A stretch of 64,000 bases of DNA from Arthrobacter_M sp030063245 (GTDB lineage: Bacteria; Actinomycetota; Actinomycetes; Actinomycetales; Micrococcaceae). The DNA lies in contig NZ_CP180316.1 of NCBI RefSeq assembly GCF_051131705.1, positions 3,906,001 to 3,970,000 of the forward strand. Reading direction: 5' to 3'. The position numbers and the translations under genes were made by a program. The notes below the pieces were generated by a model that had not been told where the DNA came from, searched no databases, and was given only the letters and a program-made list of their open reading frames with translations. Shown here piece after piece: positions 15,954-24,709 of the stretch (position 1 is its first letter; every line of letters begins with the position of its first letter).

Positions 15954-16364
15954 ATGGTCCGGCTACTTTTGGTCATTCTTCCTCTGGCCTTCCTCATCTA
16001 TGGGCTGATCGACTGTATCCGAAGCGATTCCGCCGATGTGCGCAGCCTCCCCAAAGCCGCCTGGGTGCTGGTGATTGTGCTGCTGCCGCTCATCGGGGTG
16101 GCAATGTGGCTTATCTTTGGACGCCCCAGCTACACCCCGCAGCCCAGCGCCTACCCCAGACAGTCCATGGCCCCGGACGACGACCCGGATTTTCTGCGTA
16201 ACCTCGAGACGGCCCGCCGGCACAGGGCCGAGGCAGAGCGCCTGCGCAAGCTCAAAGAGGAACTGGAAGCCCGCCAGGCAAAGCTGCCGGACAAAAAACC
16301 GGGCGACGACGACGCCGCGCAGGACGGCACGAACCGTCAGGACAAGCCGGGCTCGACGTCCTAG
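15954..16364 (+). CDS. PLDc_N domain membrane protein
   Basis: A 136-residue protein with two helices (LLLVILPLAFLIYGLIDCI and AAWVLVIVLLPLIGVAMWLIFG) and the W-L-I-F-G-R-P ending of the phospholipase D N-terminal (PLDc_N) domain, which occurs alone as small membrane proteins of unknown function. The tail is a charged predicted coiled coil (RRHRAEAERLRKLKEELEARQAK) followed by an acidic/polar end. Start ATG 15954 lies five bases after TAGAAT (15943-15948), suggesting a leaderless message. It is divergent from the DUF4229 gene, sharing a 73-base promoter region. Confidence 0.78.
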   Translation: MVRLLLVILPLAFLIYGLIDCIRSDSADVRSLPKAAWVLVIVLLPLIGVAMWLIFGRPSYTPQPSAYPRQSMAPDDDPDFLRNLETARRHRAEAERLRKLKEELEARQAKLPDKKPGDDDAAQDGTNRQDKPGSTS

Positions 16365-16465
16365 ACGAAACAGCGAGAGCGTTCACCTCCCCTTGAATAC
16401 CTGCGAGCAATTGCGGCCCACGGCCTACTCCCATCATCACCGTCAAGTGATCATTGCGCGGCAAT

Positions 16466-16903
16466 TCAGGCCCGCACCCGTTCCCAGGAAGCTATAGGGC
16501 CTTGAGTTACGCTGAAGAGCGGATGCGCCTCCGGGGCGACCTCGTCGGCCCAGCGCCTCGCTACTTGCGGACTTCGCGTGCCAAGCTTCGTCAACAGGTG
16601 CAACCATTCGTAGGCCAACTGGCCGGATGTGACGGGAATCAGCGCATCCAACTCCGGCCGTGCGCTGATTTTTCCGGTGTTAAAGCGGTAGCCGCGCGCA
16701 TCCGCTTCCTCTGCAATGGCGCTGAGATAGATCCCGATCGCCCCGATCGGGTCGGACTGAGCCATGAATCGTTCAAGTTGCGGATGGTTACGGTAACCGC
16801 GGCCTGGGTTCGCGAGCACTGATTGCGCCAGCAACGCCTCCCGCCAGCACGCGGTGAGCGCTTGGCGGTCGAAATACCGCGGGTGAAGGGACCAGAGCCG
16901 CAT
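16466..16903 (-). CDS. Pyrimidine dimer DNA glycosylase family protein
   Basis: A 145-residue protein resembling the Pyr_excise (T4 endonuclease V-like) family of small UV-repair glycosylases. The opening MRLWSLHPRYFDRQALTACWREALLAQ and the block NPGRGYRNHPQLERF are characteristic, as is TSGQLAYEWLHLLTKL later. These enzymes cut at cyclobutane pyrimidine dimers, but many actinobacterial members are untested, so activity is inference. It is a single gene on the minus strand next to a MarR regulator, and no strong ribosome binding site is visible. Confidence 0.7.
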   Translation of the reverse strand: MRLWSLHPRYFDRQALTACWREALLAQSVLANPGRGYRNHPQLERFMAQSDPIGAIGIYLSAIAEEADARGYRFNTGKISARPELDALIPVTSGQLAYEWLHLLTKLGTRSPQVARRWADEVAPEAHPLFSVTQGPIASWERVRA

Positions 16904-16986
16904 ATTGTTTCAGCCGTCCCATTCAGCCGCGGAGGGCAGCAAGGTGCCCGGAGTCGCCGCCGGTTGGCGTGCCGAGAGGCCGTTCA

Positions 16987-17493
16987 TTAGGCACTGCCAC
17001 CGGGAGCGTCGACGGCGGCGCTCAACAGATCCAGGAAGCGGATGACAGCTTGCTGCTGATCGGCCGGCAGACCAGCAGCAACCACGAACATCCGCTCGTG
17101 CATGGAACCCAGAGATTTGTGTACTTCGTGGTGTGCCTTCGTTGTGGCATACAGCAGTTGCGCCCGACGGTCGAGCGGGTTAGGTTCGCGCCGGACGTGC
17201 CCGGTCCGGGCCATTCGCCCCAGCAGCTTCGCAGTCGCTGCCGACGAAATTCCAAGTTTGCGGGTCAAATCCGTCGGGCCGATCGCGTGTCCGCTGGGTT
17301 CGGCCGCGATCAGGTGCCGAAGGGCACTTAGGTCGGTTTCATTCATGTCCATGTCGGCCTTGAGTCGCCGCCGCATGCCAGCGTCGGCAGCATGGAAGCG
17401 GCGCAAGGCCTGGAGCACCTCCACAGCCGAGCCGGCCGAGGCACCGGCGTACCAGTAACTGTTCGGCGCCTTGCTGTTCTCTTCGGCGGTCAT
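16987..17493 (-). CDS. MarR-family transcriptional regulator
   Basis: A 168-residue winged-helix regulator. The DNA-binding region IGPTDLTRKLGISSAATAKLLGRMARTGHVRREPNPLDRRAQLLYATTKA holds the recognition helix (SSAATAKLLGRM) and the wing with the family D-x-R motif (NPLDRRA). Flanking helices form the dimer interface. The ligand is unknown. Start ATG 17493 follows minus-strand TAATAT (17505-17500) by six bases, so the transcript is likely leaderless. It is divergent from the membrane protein gene at 17674 and is likely to control it and itself; the 180-bp gap contains the palindrome CTAGCTAG (17517-17524). Confidence 0.85.
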   Translation of the reverse strand: MTAEENSKAPNSYWYAGASAGSAVEVLQALRRFHAADAGMRRRLKADMDMNETDLSALRHLIAAEPSGHAIGPTDLTRKLGISSAATAKLLGRMARTGHVRREPNPLDRRAQLLYATTKAHHEVHKSLGSMHERMFVVAAGLPADQQQAVIRFLDLLSAAVDAPGGSA

Positions 17494-17673
17494 GGGTCAA
17501 TATTATCGCCTAAAAGCTAGCTAGGTTAGATAAATTCAGGTTAGGCTCGAGGGCAAGGTGAGAGCCATAACTTGGGTCAGAAGGCAGAACTGCATACTTG
17601 GACTCGTTTTTTGGTCGGAGCCCGATTGATGATCAACCTCGCCATCTCCACTTAATCACGGAAGAAGAACATC

Positions 17674-18210
17674 ATGGCCGGAAATCTTATCGCCCGATCC
17701 GTGCACGACCTGACTGCAGCGGCCTGGTTTGGAGGTTCCCTCATGGGAGCCATCGGCCTCAACGGGGCAGCCGCGGAAGCAAAAGATCCAACCGAGCGCA
17801 CACATCTGTCCAGCTTGGGGTGGAAGAAGTGGGCCCCTGTACAGACAGCGGCATTTGCCGCCCATATTGTTGCCGGTCTCGCTGTGACCTGGGAAAACAA
17901 GGACCGCTTTGCCAAGCAGCACGGCGTTACCCGCCTTTCCGTTTATAAAACTGTAGTCACCCTGACCGGTGCGGCAGTAACCTTGTACGCCGGACTGGTG
18001 GGGAAGAAGGTTGACGAGCTTGCCGCTGAAGGCGCTGAAGGCGCCACGGAGCCCAAAGCCGGCGCGTCAAGTGAGCTGAAATCTGCTCAGAAGCAGTTGA
18101 AGATTCTGCAGTGGGCCATTCCGGTTTTCGCTGGTTGGGTCATTGTTCTAGGTGCGAAGCACGGTGAAATGCAGCGGCCGAAGAATGTGATTAAAGGTCT
18201 TGCGCGTTAG
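17674..18210 (+). CDS. Four-helix membrane protein of unknown function
   Basis: A 178-residue protein with about four hydrophobic segments: residues 12-32 (LTAAAWFGGSLMGAIGLNG), 50-70 (APVQTAAFAAHIVAGLAVTW), 88-108 (YKTVVTLTGAAVTLYAGLVG) and 145-163 (WAIPVFAGWVIVLGAK). A polar loop with three AEGAEG-like repeats lies before the last helix. I do not recognise a named family. GAAGAAG lies six bases before ATG 17674. Its divergent placement next to the MarR gene suggests it is the regulated target, perhaps in stress or efflux, but nothing in the sequence proves this. Confidence 0.65.
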   Translation: MAGNLIARSVHDLTAAAWFGGSLMGAIGLNGAAAEAKDPTERTHLSSLGWKKWAPVQTAAFAAHIVAGLAVTWENKDRFAKQHGVTRLSVYKTVVTLTGAAVTLYAGLVGKKVDELAAEGAEGATEPKAGASSELKSAQKQLKILQWAIPVFAGWVIVLGAKHGEMQRPKNVIKGLAR

Positions 18211-18622
18211 CCGAATACCGGGCAACCGATGATCCTAAGTTGTCACAATGTTGCTTAGGTGGCTGTCCGTCGCCGGCCATCCCGTCGTAAGTCCGCACCG
18301 ATTTCGCCAGGGAATACGGAGGCTCGTCGATAACGAACGCTACCGGGTGATCTTCCGGCGATTCGTTCCGGCGGGGTTTCGGGACAAAGCGCCCCGTCTC
18401 CCAAAGTAGTCTCCATGTACGCACGGAGCAGGGCGCGTTTGCTGCCCTGCTCCGCCACGTTGGGCGTCCGGACGGTGACGCCGGCGGGCCGGGCGGGATG
18501 ATGCCTTCACGTTTAGCGACCTCGGAGCCGACCGCCAGCCAGATGAGCTGACTCGGCACCCGGACCCTTATTGACCCTTACGCCGGAATCCGGTTTTCGT
18601 CCGGCGGAGAACACCTGGGTGC
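18211..18622 (-). other. Region with possible decayed gene fragment
   Basis: A 412-base gap between the membrane protein and ccsB. On the minus strand one frame has SQLIWLAVGSEVAKREGI and another has AEQGSKRALLRAYMETTLGDG, which look like consecutive parts of one protein split by a frameshift near 18450. Nothing downstream stays coherent and no family is recognised. It may be a gene remnant. No RNA gene was seen. Confidence 0.3.
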
Positions 18623-19723
18623 TTATCCGACTCCTGCGTAGGAGTGCAGTCCGGCGAAGTAGACGTTGACGATGGTGAAGTTGAAGACCACGCAGAGATA
18701 CCCCACGATGGACAGCCATGCTGCGCGGGTTCCGGTCCAGCCGCGGGTGGCCCGGGCGTGCAGGTATCCTGCGTAAACCACCCAGATGACGAACGTCCAG
18801 ACTTCCTTGGTGTCCCAGCCCCAGAACCGACCCCAGGCTGCCTCGGCCCAGATGGAGCCGAACATCAGCGTCAAGGTCCACCCCACAAAGGCGATGGCAT
18901 TGATCCGGTACGCCATGTTTTCCAGGCTCAGTGCCGAGGGTACCAGCCGCATGAACGGGGCTCTGTCCGGCCGGCCCTGCTCGAGTGCACCCTCGCGTCG
19001 GGACTGCACCAGCTGCAGGACGGACATCGCGAATGTCAGGGTGAACAGCGCGGAGGACATGACCGCGATGGAGACGTGAATGACCAGCCAGTAGCTCTGC
19101 AGTGCCGGTACCAGATGTCCGGCCGGCGTCCAGAACGCCACCGAGGCCGCCGTCAGCATCACGAGCACCAGACCGATCACGAAGGTGCCCAGGAACCGCA
19201 GATCGCGTCGGGTCAGGACGATCAGGAACACGGCGGCGACAACGAAGCCGCCGGTAGTGCAGAACTCGTACATATTGCCCCAGGGAACCCGGCCGGCGGC
19301 AAGACCTCGGGAGAGAACACCCGCCCCGTGGATCACAGCGGCGATCAGGGTCAGGGCGACGGCCACTCGTGCCGGCACCCGGCGTTCGGACCCGTAGCGC
19401 ATCGAGTCATCTGCCGTGATGCCAGTGTCCCGGGCGGAGGCGTCCGCATGGAAGGTCGGCCGCTGGACGCGACCCTCGGGCCCCTCGATCTCACTGTCCA
19501 AAGATCCGTTGGATCCGGCGACCACGGATCCGGCCATAACGCCGACGCGGGTCCTGGACTTCGCCGCGGCCGCGTGCTCGCTCTGCGCCAGCACAGCCTT
19601 CGTGGTCTTGCTGTTCTGCACCAGATCCCAGGCAAAAGCGATGAAGGCGATGGCATAAGCAATGGCCGCCAGCAGCATGAACCGCTCGCTGTACAGGGCG
19701 AAAGTTTCGTTGATTTGTGGCAT
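18623..19723 (-). CDS. ccsB: System II cytochrome c biogenesis protein CcsB (CcsA/ResC type)
   Basis: A 366-residue polytopic protein that carries haem across the membrane and, with ResB, attaches it to apocytochrome c. The diagnostic Trp-rich haem motif WGRFWGWDTKEVWTF is near residue 300, and conserved His ligands sit in IHGAGVLSRGL and YWLVIHVSIAVMSS. About eight helices are predicted. Residues about 45-110 form a long soluble insert after the first helix, common in actinobacterial members. Its ATG shares one base with the resB stop (TAATG), so it is the last gene of the resA-like/ccdA/resB/ccsB operon. Confidence 0.93.
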   Translation of the reverse strand: MPQINETFALYSERFMLLAAIAYAIAFIAFAWDLVQNSKTTKAVLAQSEHAAAAKSRTRVGVMAGSVVAGSNGSLDSEIEGPEGRVQRPTFHADASARDTGITADDSMRYGSERRVPARVAVALTLIAAVIHGAGVLSRGLAAGRVPWGNMYEFCTTGGFVVAAVFLIVLTRRDLRFLGTFVIGLVLVMLTAASVAFWTPAGHLVPALQSYWLVIHVSIAVMSSALFTLTFAMSVLQLVQSRREGALEQGRPDRAPFMRLVPSALSLENMAYRINAIAFVGWTLTLMFGSIWAEAAWGRFWGWDTKEVWTFVIWVVYAGYLHARATRGWTGTRAAWLSIVGYLCVVFNFTIVNVYFAGLHSYAGVG

Positions 19724-21561
19724 TACTGGTCCTTACTTACCGTCGCAGAACCGGTACTGGTCCGGCCTGTTGATGATTGCGCCCCGTTGCTATCTTCCGC
19801 CTGTTCAGCACCGGGTGCCAACCAGCGTTTCTCCAGCAGGGCCCGGATGGCGGTTGCCTCCGCGGCCAGCCGGTGGTCTTCGCCCCTGGCCAGCAGCCCG
19901 TACTCCACCATCGTGCGCCCGTCGGCATGGTTTCCGGTGCGGATCCACACCCGCCTGCGGTTCAGGAACAGTGATCCCACCAGCCCCAGCAAGGCGGTGA
20001 CGCCGAAAATCAGCGCCCAACCCTGTCCCGGGTTGTGGTGGATGTCCAAAGCAACGTACCGCTTGATGCCATCGAAGCTGACGCTCCCCTTACCCTCCGG
20101 CAGCGTATAGGAAGCCCCCGGGCTCAGCACAATGCCGCCGGCTTTCAAGTCCCGGCCGTTGAGCTGCGTGAGCTTGGACGTGTCCAGCGTGAAGACGTTC
20201 TTTGGCTGCCCGGCGTCGAGTCCCAGGTCCCCGAAGTACGAGTTGAGGTTCAGCTGTGGGTTGAACGGGTCCGGATCGGAGGCGACCGCCACACCCTTGT
20301 CGTTGATGAGGGCGGTGGGCAGGAAGAACCCCACAAATCCGAGTTGGCTGGGCTTGGCATCCGGTGCCTTGATGACCAGCAGCGAGGTGTACGCGCCGTC
20401 GCTGGGAACGGAAACCACCGGCCCCTGGAACGCCACCTTGCCGTCGCCGTCCTTCACGGTCACGACGGGCGCGTAGCCGTTGCCGACCAGATAGATGCTG
20501 GTGCCGCCAAGGTTGACCGGCGAATTGACCTTGAGGGCCTGCTGTTGAGCGGACGACGACGGCGAGGACTTAGTGGTCAGCGTTGCCTTGAAATCCAACG
20601 GCTGGCCGTAATGGGACTTCGATTCGCGGTCAAACTTAACCTCGAATTTATCCAGTTGAATGGAATATGGCTCCAACTGCGCGGCGTCGAAATTGCTGCC
20701 CGGGGTGAATGTGTCATAGCCGACCAGCGTGTTGACGAAGGTGTCTCCTTCGACCAGGACGCGCTGCCCGCTGTAGCCGAAGAGTCCCCCGAGCGCGACG
20801 GATACCAGCACACCGATCAGCGCGGTATGGAAGAGCAGGTTGCCCACCTCCTTGGTGAAGCCGCGCTCCGCTCCTACTGACGGCCGATCGCCGTCGGCAT
20901 CGCGTATTTCCAGCCGATAGCCGCGGGACTTCAACGCCGCAGCGGCATCCCGGATGGCCTCACCGGCCGGGATGCCGCGGGCCGCCGGAATCTCCAGGGT
21001 GCCGTACTCGGGGAGTCGGGACAACCGGTGGGGCGTCCGCGGCGGCTGCGACCGCATGGCCTTGTAATGCGCGATGGCCCGCGGCACGACGCAGCCGATC
21101 AGCGAAATGAACAGCAGAATGTAGATGGCGGAGAACCAGGGTGAGGAATAGACGTCAAAGAGTTTGAACCAGTCCAGCACCGGCCCCGTATCCGGATGGT
21201 CCTGCAGGTACTTCGTCACCACAGCCGGGTCTGCCGGACGCTGCGGGAAGAGCGAGCCGGGAACCGCGCCCACGGCGAGCAGCAGCAACAGGAAAAGCGC
21301 CGTTCGCATGCTGGTCAGCTGCCGCCACGCCCAGCGCAGGGTTCCGAAGAAGCCCAGCTGCGGCGGGACCACGGCAGCATTGTCCGGGGCAGCATTGTCC
21401 GGGGCAGCGCCGGGGGCTGTTCTGGTCGGGGCTGCGTCGTCCGGGGCTGCGCCGTCCGGGGCTGCGCCGGTCGCGGGATTCTGTCTCTTGTGCGCTGTCG
21501 CTTTCAAGGAATCTGCGTCTTTCAAGGAATTGGCGTCCTTCAACGGATCGGAGTCGTTCAT
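19723..21561 (-). CDS. resB: Cytochrome c biogenesis protein ResB
   Basis: A 612-residue ResB-type partner of CcsB in cytochrome c synthesis. An Ala/Asp/Pro-rich cytoplasmic tail of about 65 residues precedes GFFGTLRWAWRQLTSMRTALFLLLLLAVGAVPGSLFPQRP, the hallmark first helix with the PGSLFPQRP turn. Further helices are at about 120-140 and 235-255, then a large extracytoplasmic domain, and a last helix (GWALIFGVTALLGLVGSLFLNRRRVWIR). The C-terminus is Glu/Ala-rich and cytoplasmic. The start overlaps the ccdA stop by one base. The N-terminal tail contains APDN/APDGAA repeats. Confidence 0.93.
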   Translation of the reverse strand: MNDSDPLKDANSLKDADSLKATAHKRQNPATGAAPDGAAPDDAAPTRTAPGAAPDNAAPDNAAVVPPQLGFFGTLRWAWRQLTSMRTALFLLLLLAVGAVPGSLFPQRPADPAVVTKYLQDHPDTGPVLDWFKLFDVYSSPWFSAIYILLFISLIGCVVPRAIAHYKAMRSQPPRTPHRLSRLPEYGTLEIPAARGIPAGEAIRDAAAALKSRGYRLEIRDADGDRPSVGAERGFTKEVGNLLFHTALIGVLVSVALGGLFGYSGQRVLVEGDTFVNTLVGYDTFTPGSNFDAAQLEPYSIQLDKFEVKFDRESKSHYGQPLDFKATLTTKSSPSSSAQQQALKVNSPVNLGGTSIYLVGNGYAPVVTVKDGDGKVAFQGPVVSVPSDGAYTSLLVIKAPDAKPSQLGFVGFFLPTALINDKGVAVASDPDPFNPQLNLNSYFGDLGLDAGQPKNVFTLDTSKLTQLNGRDLKAGGIVLSPGASYTLPEGKGSVSFDGIKRYVALDIHHNPGQGWALIFGVTALLGLVGSLFLNRRRVWIRTGNHADGRTMVEYGLLARGEDHRLAAEATAIRALLEKRWLAPGAEQAEDSNGAQSSTGRTSTGSATVSKDQ

Positions 21562-22316
21562 CAGATCGGCAATCTCACTTCGTTGGCAAACCAGAACTGC
21601 AGCTCGTTAATCCACGTTCCCCACAGGCCGGCTGCCATCAGCAGCCCCAGGACAATCAACATCCCGCCGCCGAACCACTGCAGGATTCTGCGGTGCGCCC
21701 GGAAGTAGGCAAGCGCGCCCAGGCCCCGCCGCAATCCGAGTGCGATCAGCAGGAACGGCAGGCCCAGTCCGATGCAGTAGACGAACGTCAGCACGGCGCC
21801 TCTGACCGCGCTGGAGCCGTCGGAAAATGCAAGAGCCTGCACCGCGCCGAGGGTCGGCCCCGTACAGGGCGCCCAGCCCAGCCCGAAGGTGATCCCGAGG
21901 ACGGGTGCTCCCCACAGACCTGCCGGCGTTTTGCGGTGGATTTTCGCCTCCCGCTGAAACCAGCTCATGCCGCCAAGGAAAATCACGCCCAGCACGATCA
22001 CGAGCACGCCCAACAGCTGCGTCACCCACGCCGCGTCAGGGCCCTTGAGCCACGCGCCCAGCTGCCCGAAGACGGCGCCGATCAGCATAAAGACGGCGGA
22101 AAAACCGAGCACAAAAAGCCCGATGCCGGCAAACATCCGCCCGCGCCGCTGCTTCTGGAGGTCAACGCCGGTCAGCCCGGTAACATATCCGAGGTAGCCG
22201 GGGACCAGCGGGAGCACGCACGGGGACAAGAAGGAGACCAGACCGGCCAGCAGCGCTACCGGCATGGCGAGCAGCATCGAACCGCTCAGTACCGTTTCGG
22301 CAAAGGGGTTATTCAC
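21561..22316 (-). CDS. ccdA: Thiol-disulfide transmembrane carrier CcdA
   Basis: CcdA passes electrons from cytoplasmic thioredoxin across the membrane to keep the apocytochrome CXXCH cysteines reduced. The 251-residue protein has six or seven helices, with the first redox Cys in FLSPCVLPLVPGYLGYVTGL and the second in LGWAPCTGPTLGAVQALA, the paired PC motifs of the DsbD/CcdA family. Its ATG overlaps the preceding lipoprotein stop by four bases (ATGA). It sits between a thioredoxin-like lipoprotein and resB, the expected order of the cytochrome c maturation operon. Confidence 0.93.
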   Translation of the reverse strand: MNNPFAETVLSGSMLLAMPVALLAGLVSFLSPCVLPLVPGYLGYVTGLTGVDLQKQRRGRMFAGIGLFVLGFSAVFMLIGAVFGQLGAWLKGPDAAWVTQLLGVLVIVLGVIFLGGMSWFQREAKIHRKTPAGLWGAPVLGITFGLGWAPCTGPTLGAVQALAFSDGSSAVRGAVLTFVYCIGLGLPFLLIALGLRRGLGALAYFRAHRRILQWFGGGMLIVLGLLMAAGLWGTWINELQFWFANEVRLPI

Positions 22317-22927
22317 GGGCTCTCAGCCAGCGCTGCGCTAATCAGGGTTTTCAGCGTGCTCTTGTCCGCGAGGCCGAGAATCCGGGACGAGACCCTTCCC
22401 TTTTTGTCCAGCACGAGCGTGGTGGGCACGGCTGCCGGCGGGACGAATCCGGTCAAGGCCAGCAGTACCCCGCCGTCGCGGTCATTGAAGCTCGGGTAGC
22501 TCAGTGAGAAGTTCCGGTTGAACGCATCGGCCGTGGCTGCCTCATCGCGGATATTGACCCCGTAGAAGCCCGCACCTTGCGGCCCGAGCGACCGGTAAAG
22601 GCTCTCCAGATCCGGGGCTTCCGCCCGACAGGGGGCACAGGCGGCGTACCAAAAGTTCAGCACGGTGACCTTGCCGGCAAAGCTGTCCGATGACACCGCC
22701 GTGCCGTCGAAAAGCTTGCCGGAGAAACTGACTGCGGGTTTCCGCTCCGCCGCGGCAAACTCCGTGACGGAACCGTCCCCGGCAATGTAGTTTTTGTTGT
22801 CCCCAGCGTTGGCCTGCTGCGCCAGCGGGTCCTGGGCCGTACAGGCGGATAGGACAAGAGCCAGAGCCGCGCCGGAGGCGGCCAGCAGGGATCGGCGGCT
22901 CATGGGAGGGCTCACGGGTTTATCCAC
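22313..22927 (-). CDS. ResA/TlpA-like thioredoxin-fold lipoprotein
   Basis: A 204-residue secreted thiol-disulfide protein. The N-terminus SRRSLLAASGAALALVLSAC is a lipoprotein signal with lipobox LSAC, so it should be anchored outside the membrane. The thioredoxin domain carries the redox motif in NFWYAACAPCRAEAPDL, and the cis-Pro loop AVPTTLVLD follows. It most likely reduces apocytochrome c with electrons from CcdA. Start GTG 22927 is used; ATG 22903, just before SRRS, is equally possible, as neither has a good ribosome binding site. First gene of the operon. Confidence 0.88.
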   Translation of the reverse strand: MDKPVSPPMSRRSLLAASGAALALVLSACTAQDPLAQQANAGDNKNYIAGDGSVTEFAAAERKPAVSFSGKLFDGTAVSSDSFAGKVTVLNFWYAACAPCRAEAPDLESLYRSLGPQGAGFYGVNIRDEAATADAFNRNFSLSYPSFNDRDGGVLLALTGFVPPAAVPTTLVLDKKGRVSSRILGLADKSTLKTLISAALAESP

Positions 22928-23051
22928 ATCTGAACTGGAGTGAAATTTCCATAGTTGAGTTATCTACAGGGCGATTCAAGTCTCTTCGCCGCGATTCGAG
23001 TTTTCTACAGGACGTCGAAAAGACAATTCTCTCTCACTCCGGGACACTTTC

Positions 23052-23714
23052 TCAAGCTCCCGGGGTCGTTGCCGCGCCGGGCAGCAGCGACGCAGCCGGT
23101 TCGCTGTACCTGACGTTCGCGATGACTTCCCCGTCAAAAACCAAACTGGTCAACGAGGCCAGCGTGCATTCACGCCGCCGGGGGTCGTGCCACAGCGGCT
23201 TGTTTTCCGCCGTAAGCCGTGTGACCCAGATGGGCAGTTGGTGGCTGACCATCACCGCCTCCGCTTCGTCGCCGCCCAGTTCGAGGGCCCGACGGCGGAC
23301 ATCGTGCACCGCTTCCATCACTCGGGCGGCCTGCTGCTTATATGGCTCGCCCCAGGAAGGCCGCAGCGGATTCCAGAAATATGGCCAGTTCCTGGGTCTA
23401 AGGATCTCATGCCGGGACACCTTGCGGCCTTCGAAATGGTTCTCCGCCTCAATGATCCGCACATCCGTGCGGATATCGAGCCCCAGTGCGGCGGCAGAGG
23501 GTTGAGCGGTTTCCTGCGCCCGCGTCAAAGGCGAGGCAACCAGATGAACCAGCTTGGCGCCGTCGTCCGCCTTCTGCCGCAGGTGATCGGCGACCAACGC
23601 GGCCATGGCACGGCCGCGTTCGGAAAGATGAAATTCCGGCAGCCTGCCATAGAGGACGCCTTCGGGGTTAAATACCTCACCATGGCGCAATAAATGGACA
23701 GTGACTCGGGGCAT
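23052..23714 (-). CDS. Histidine phosphatase family protein
   Basis: A 220-residue member of the phosphoglycerate-mutase-like histidine phosphatases. The nucleophilic His is in the RHG motif VTVHLLRHGEVFNPEG at the N-terminus, the conserved Arg in ASPLTRAQETA, and the second catalytic His in AVMVSHQLPIW. The insert GRKVSRHEILRPRNWPYFWNPLRPSWGEPY is typical of an actinobacterial subgroup next to cytochrome c genes. The substrate is unknown. ATG 23714 (MPRVTVHLLRHGE) is preferred to an upstream in-frame TTG because it places the RHG motif at the usual distance from the start. Confidence 0.88.
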   Translation of the reverse strand: MPRVTVHLLRHGEVFNPEGVLYGRLPEFHLSERGRAMAALVADHLRQKADDGAKLVHLVASPLTRAQETAQPSAAALGLDIRTDVRIIEAENHFEGRKVSRHEILRPRNWPYFWNPLRPSWGEPYKQQAARVMEAVHDVRRRALELGGDEAEAVMVSHQLPIWVTRLTAENKPLWHDPRRRECTLASLTSLVFDGEVIANVRYSEPAASLLPGAATTPGA

Positions 23715-23912
23715 GTTACTAAGTTTCTCAAAGGAGGCGGGCAATCACTAAATCAGGAGATTCCCAGGAACCGCCGGCACGCTGGAAAAAGGTTTCCCGG
23801 ACTCGGAATAATAGATGCGTTTGCATCCTTATACCTTTCGATGGAGGGCAGACAGCCTTCCTGAACACAACTTTGTCGCATCTTGAACGTGACAGCTGAT
23901 CAAGGAGAACGC

Positions 23913-24470
23913 ATGTCCACTTCAACGCATCTCACCTCAACCGGACTCGACCAGGGCATCTGGAACCTCGACGGCGCGCACAGCGAGGTCGGTTTCACCG
24001 TCCGGCACGCGGGCATCAGCAAGGTCCGCGGAAGGTTCACTGACATCGCCGCGACCGCGACGGTAGGCCAGACCGCGGAGTCATCCTCGGTTACCGCGAC
24101 CGTCCAGGCCGCCAGCTTCGACTCTGGAGACCCCAACCGCGACGGGCATGTCCGCGGCGCCGATTTCTTCGATGTGGAGAATTTCCCCGAGCTGACCTTC
24201 GTCTCCGGTTCGATCACCGGCACCGGCGAGGACTACGAGCTGGCCGGGGACCTCACCATCCGCGGCATCACCAAGCCGGTGACCTTCGAAACGGAGTTCA
24301 ACGGTGTGGCCGTTGATCCGTTCGGCGCCACGCGCGCTGGTTTCTCCGGCAAAACTGTCATCAGCCGCAAGGACTTCGGCCTGACATGGAATGCCGCGCT
24401 GGAAGCCGGCGGCGTACTCGTGGGCGACAAGGTCACGATCACCCTCGAAGTAGCCTTCGTCAAGGCGTAA
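23913..24470 (+). CDS. YceI-family lipid-binding-like protein
   Basis: A 185-residue YceI protein, a lipocalin-like barrel that binds isoprenoid-type lipids in characterised relatives. Signature parts are GIWNLDGAHSEVGFTVRHAGISKVRGRFTD at the start, FDSGDPNRDGHVRGADFFDVENFPELTFVS in the middle and GDLTIRGITKPVTFETEF later, ending with DFGLTWNAALEAGGVLVGDKVTITLEV. There is no signal peptide, so it is probably cytoplasmic. ATG 23913 has AAGGAG seven bases upstream. It is monocistronic, with a GC-rich hairpin 50 bases after the stop. Confidence 0.9.
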   Translation: MSTSTHLTSTGLDQGIWNLDGAHSEVGFTVRHAGISKVRGRFTDIAATATVGQTAESSSVTATVQAASFDSGDPNRDGHVRGADFFDVENFPELTFVSGSITGTGEDYELAGDLTIRGITKPVTFETEFNGVAVDPFGATRAGFSGKTVISRKDFGLTWNAALEAGGVLVGDKVTITLEVAFVKA

Positions 24471-24520
24471 TTCAGCAGCGGGGCCGCCATCCGCAGCCTC
24501 CTGTGCAGGGCAACGGCCGA

Positions 24521-24550
24521 CGCGCCCCGGGCTCCGGTTCCCGGGGCGCG
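24521..24550 (+). terminator. GC-rich hairpin after the YceI gene
   Basis: A perfect 11-bp inverted repeat CGCGCCCCGGG/CCCGGGGCGCG with an 8-base loop starts 50 bases after the YceI stop. There is no T-run, but such bare hairpins often act as terminators in high-GC actinobacteria. Function is inferred. Confidence 0.5.
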
Positions 24551-24709
24551 CCGCCCGTCGACCCTAGGTCGCGGTATATATTGCGCTTATAGGGCCGGCT
24601 GAATTGCGCTTATTGTCGCCGGTTAAGCCGATTGACACGGTGCGGTTAGCACGACGCGGCCGCTTCAGCGTCCCTATGCAAAGTATGGGGCCGGGGCTAT
24701 GGTGTGAGC

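Noticed and set aside
23731..23737. AAGGAGG on the plus strand
   Set aside because: No start codon follows within a usable distance; it falls in the 5' region of the opposite-strand phosphatase gene.
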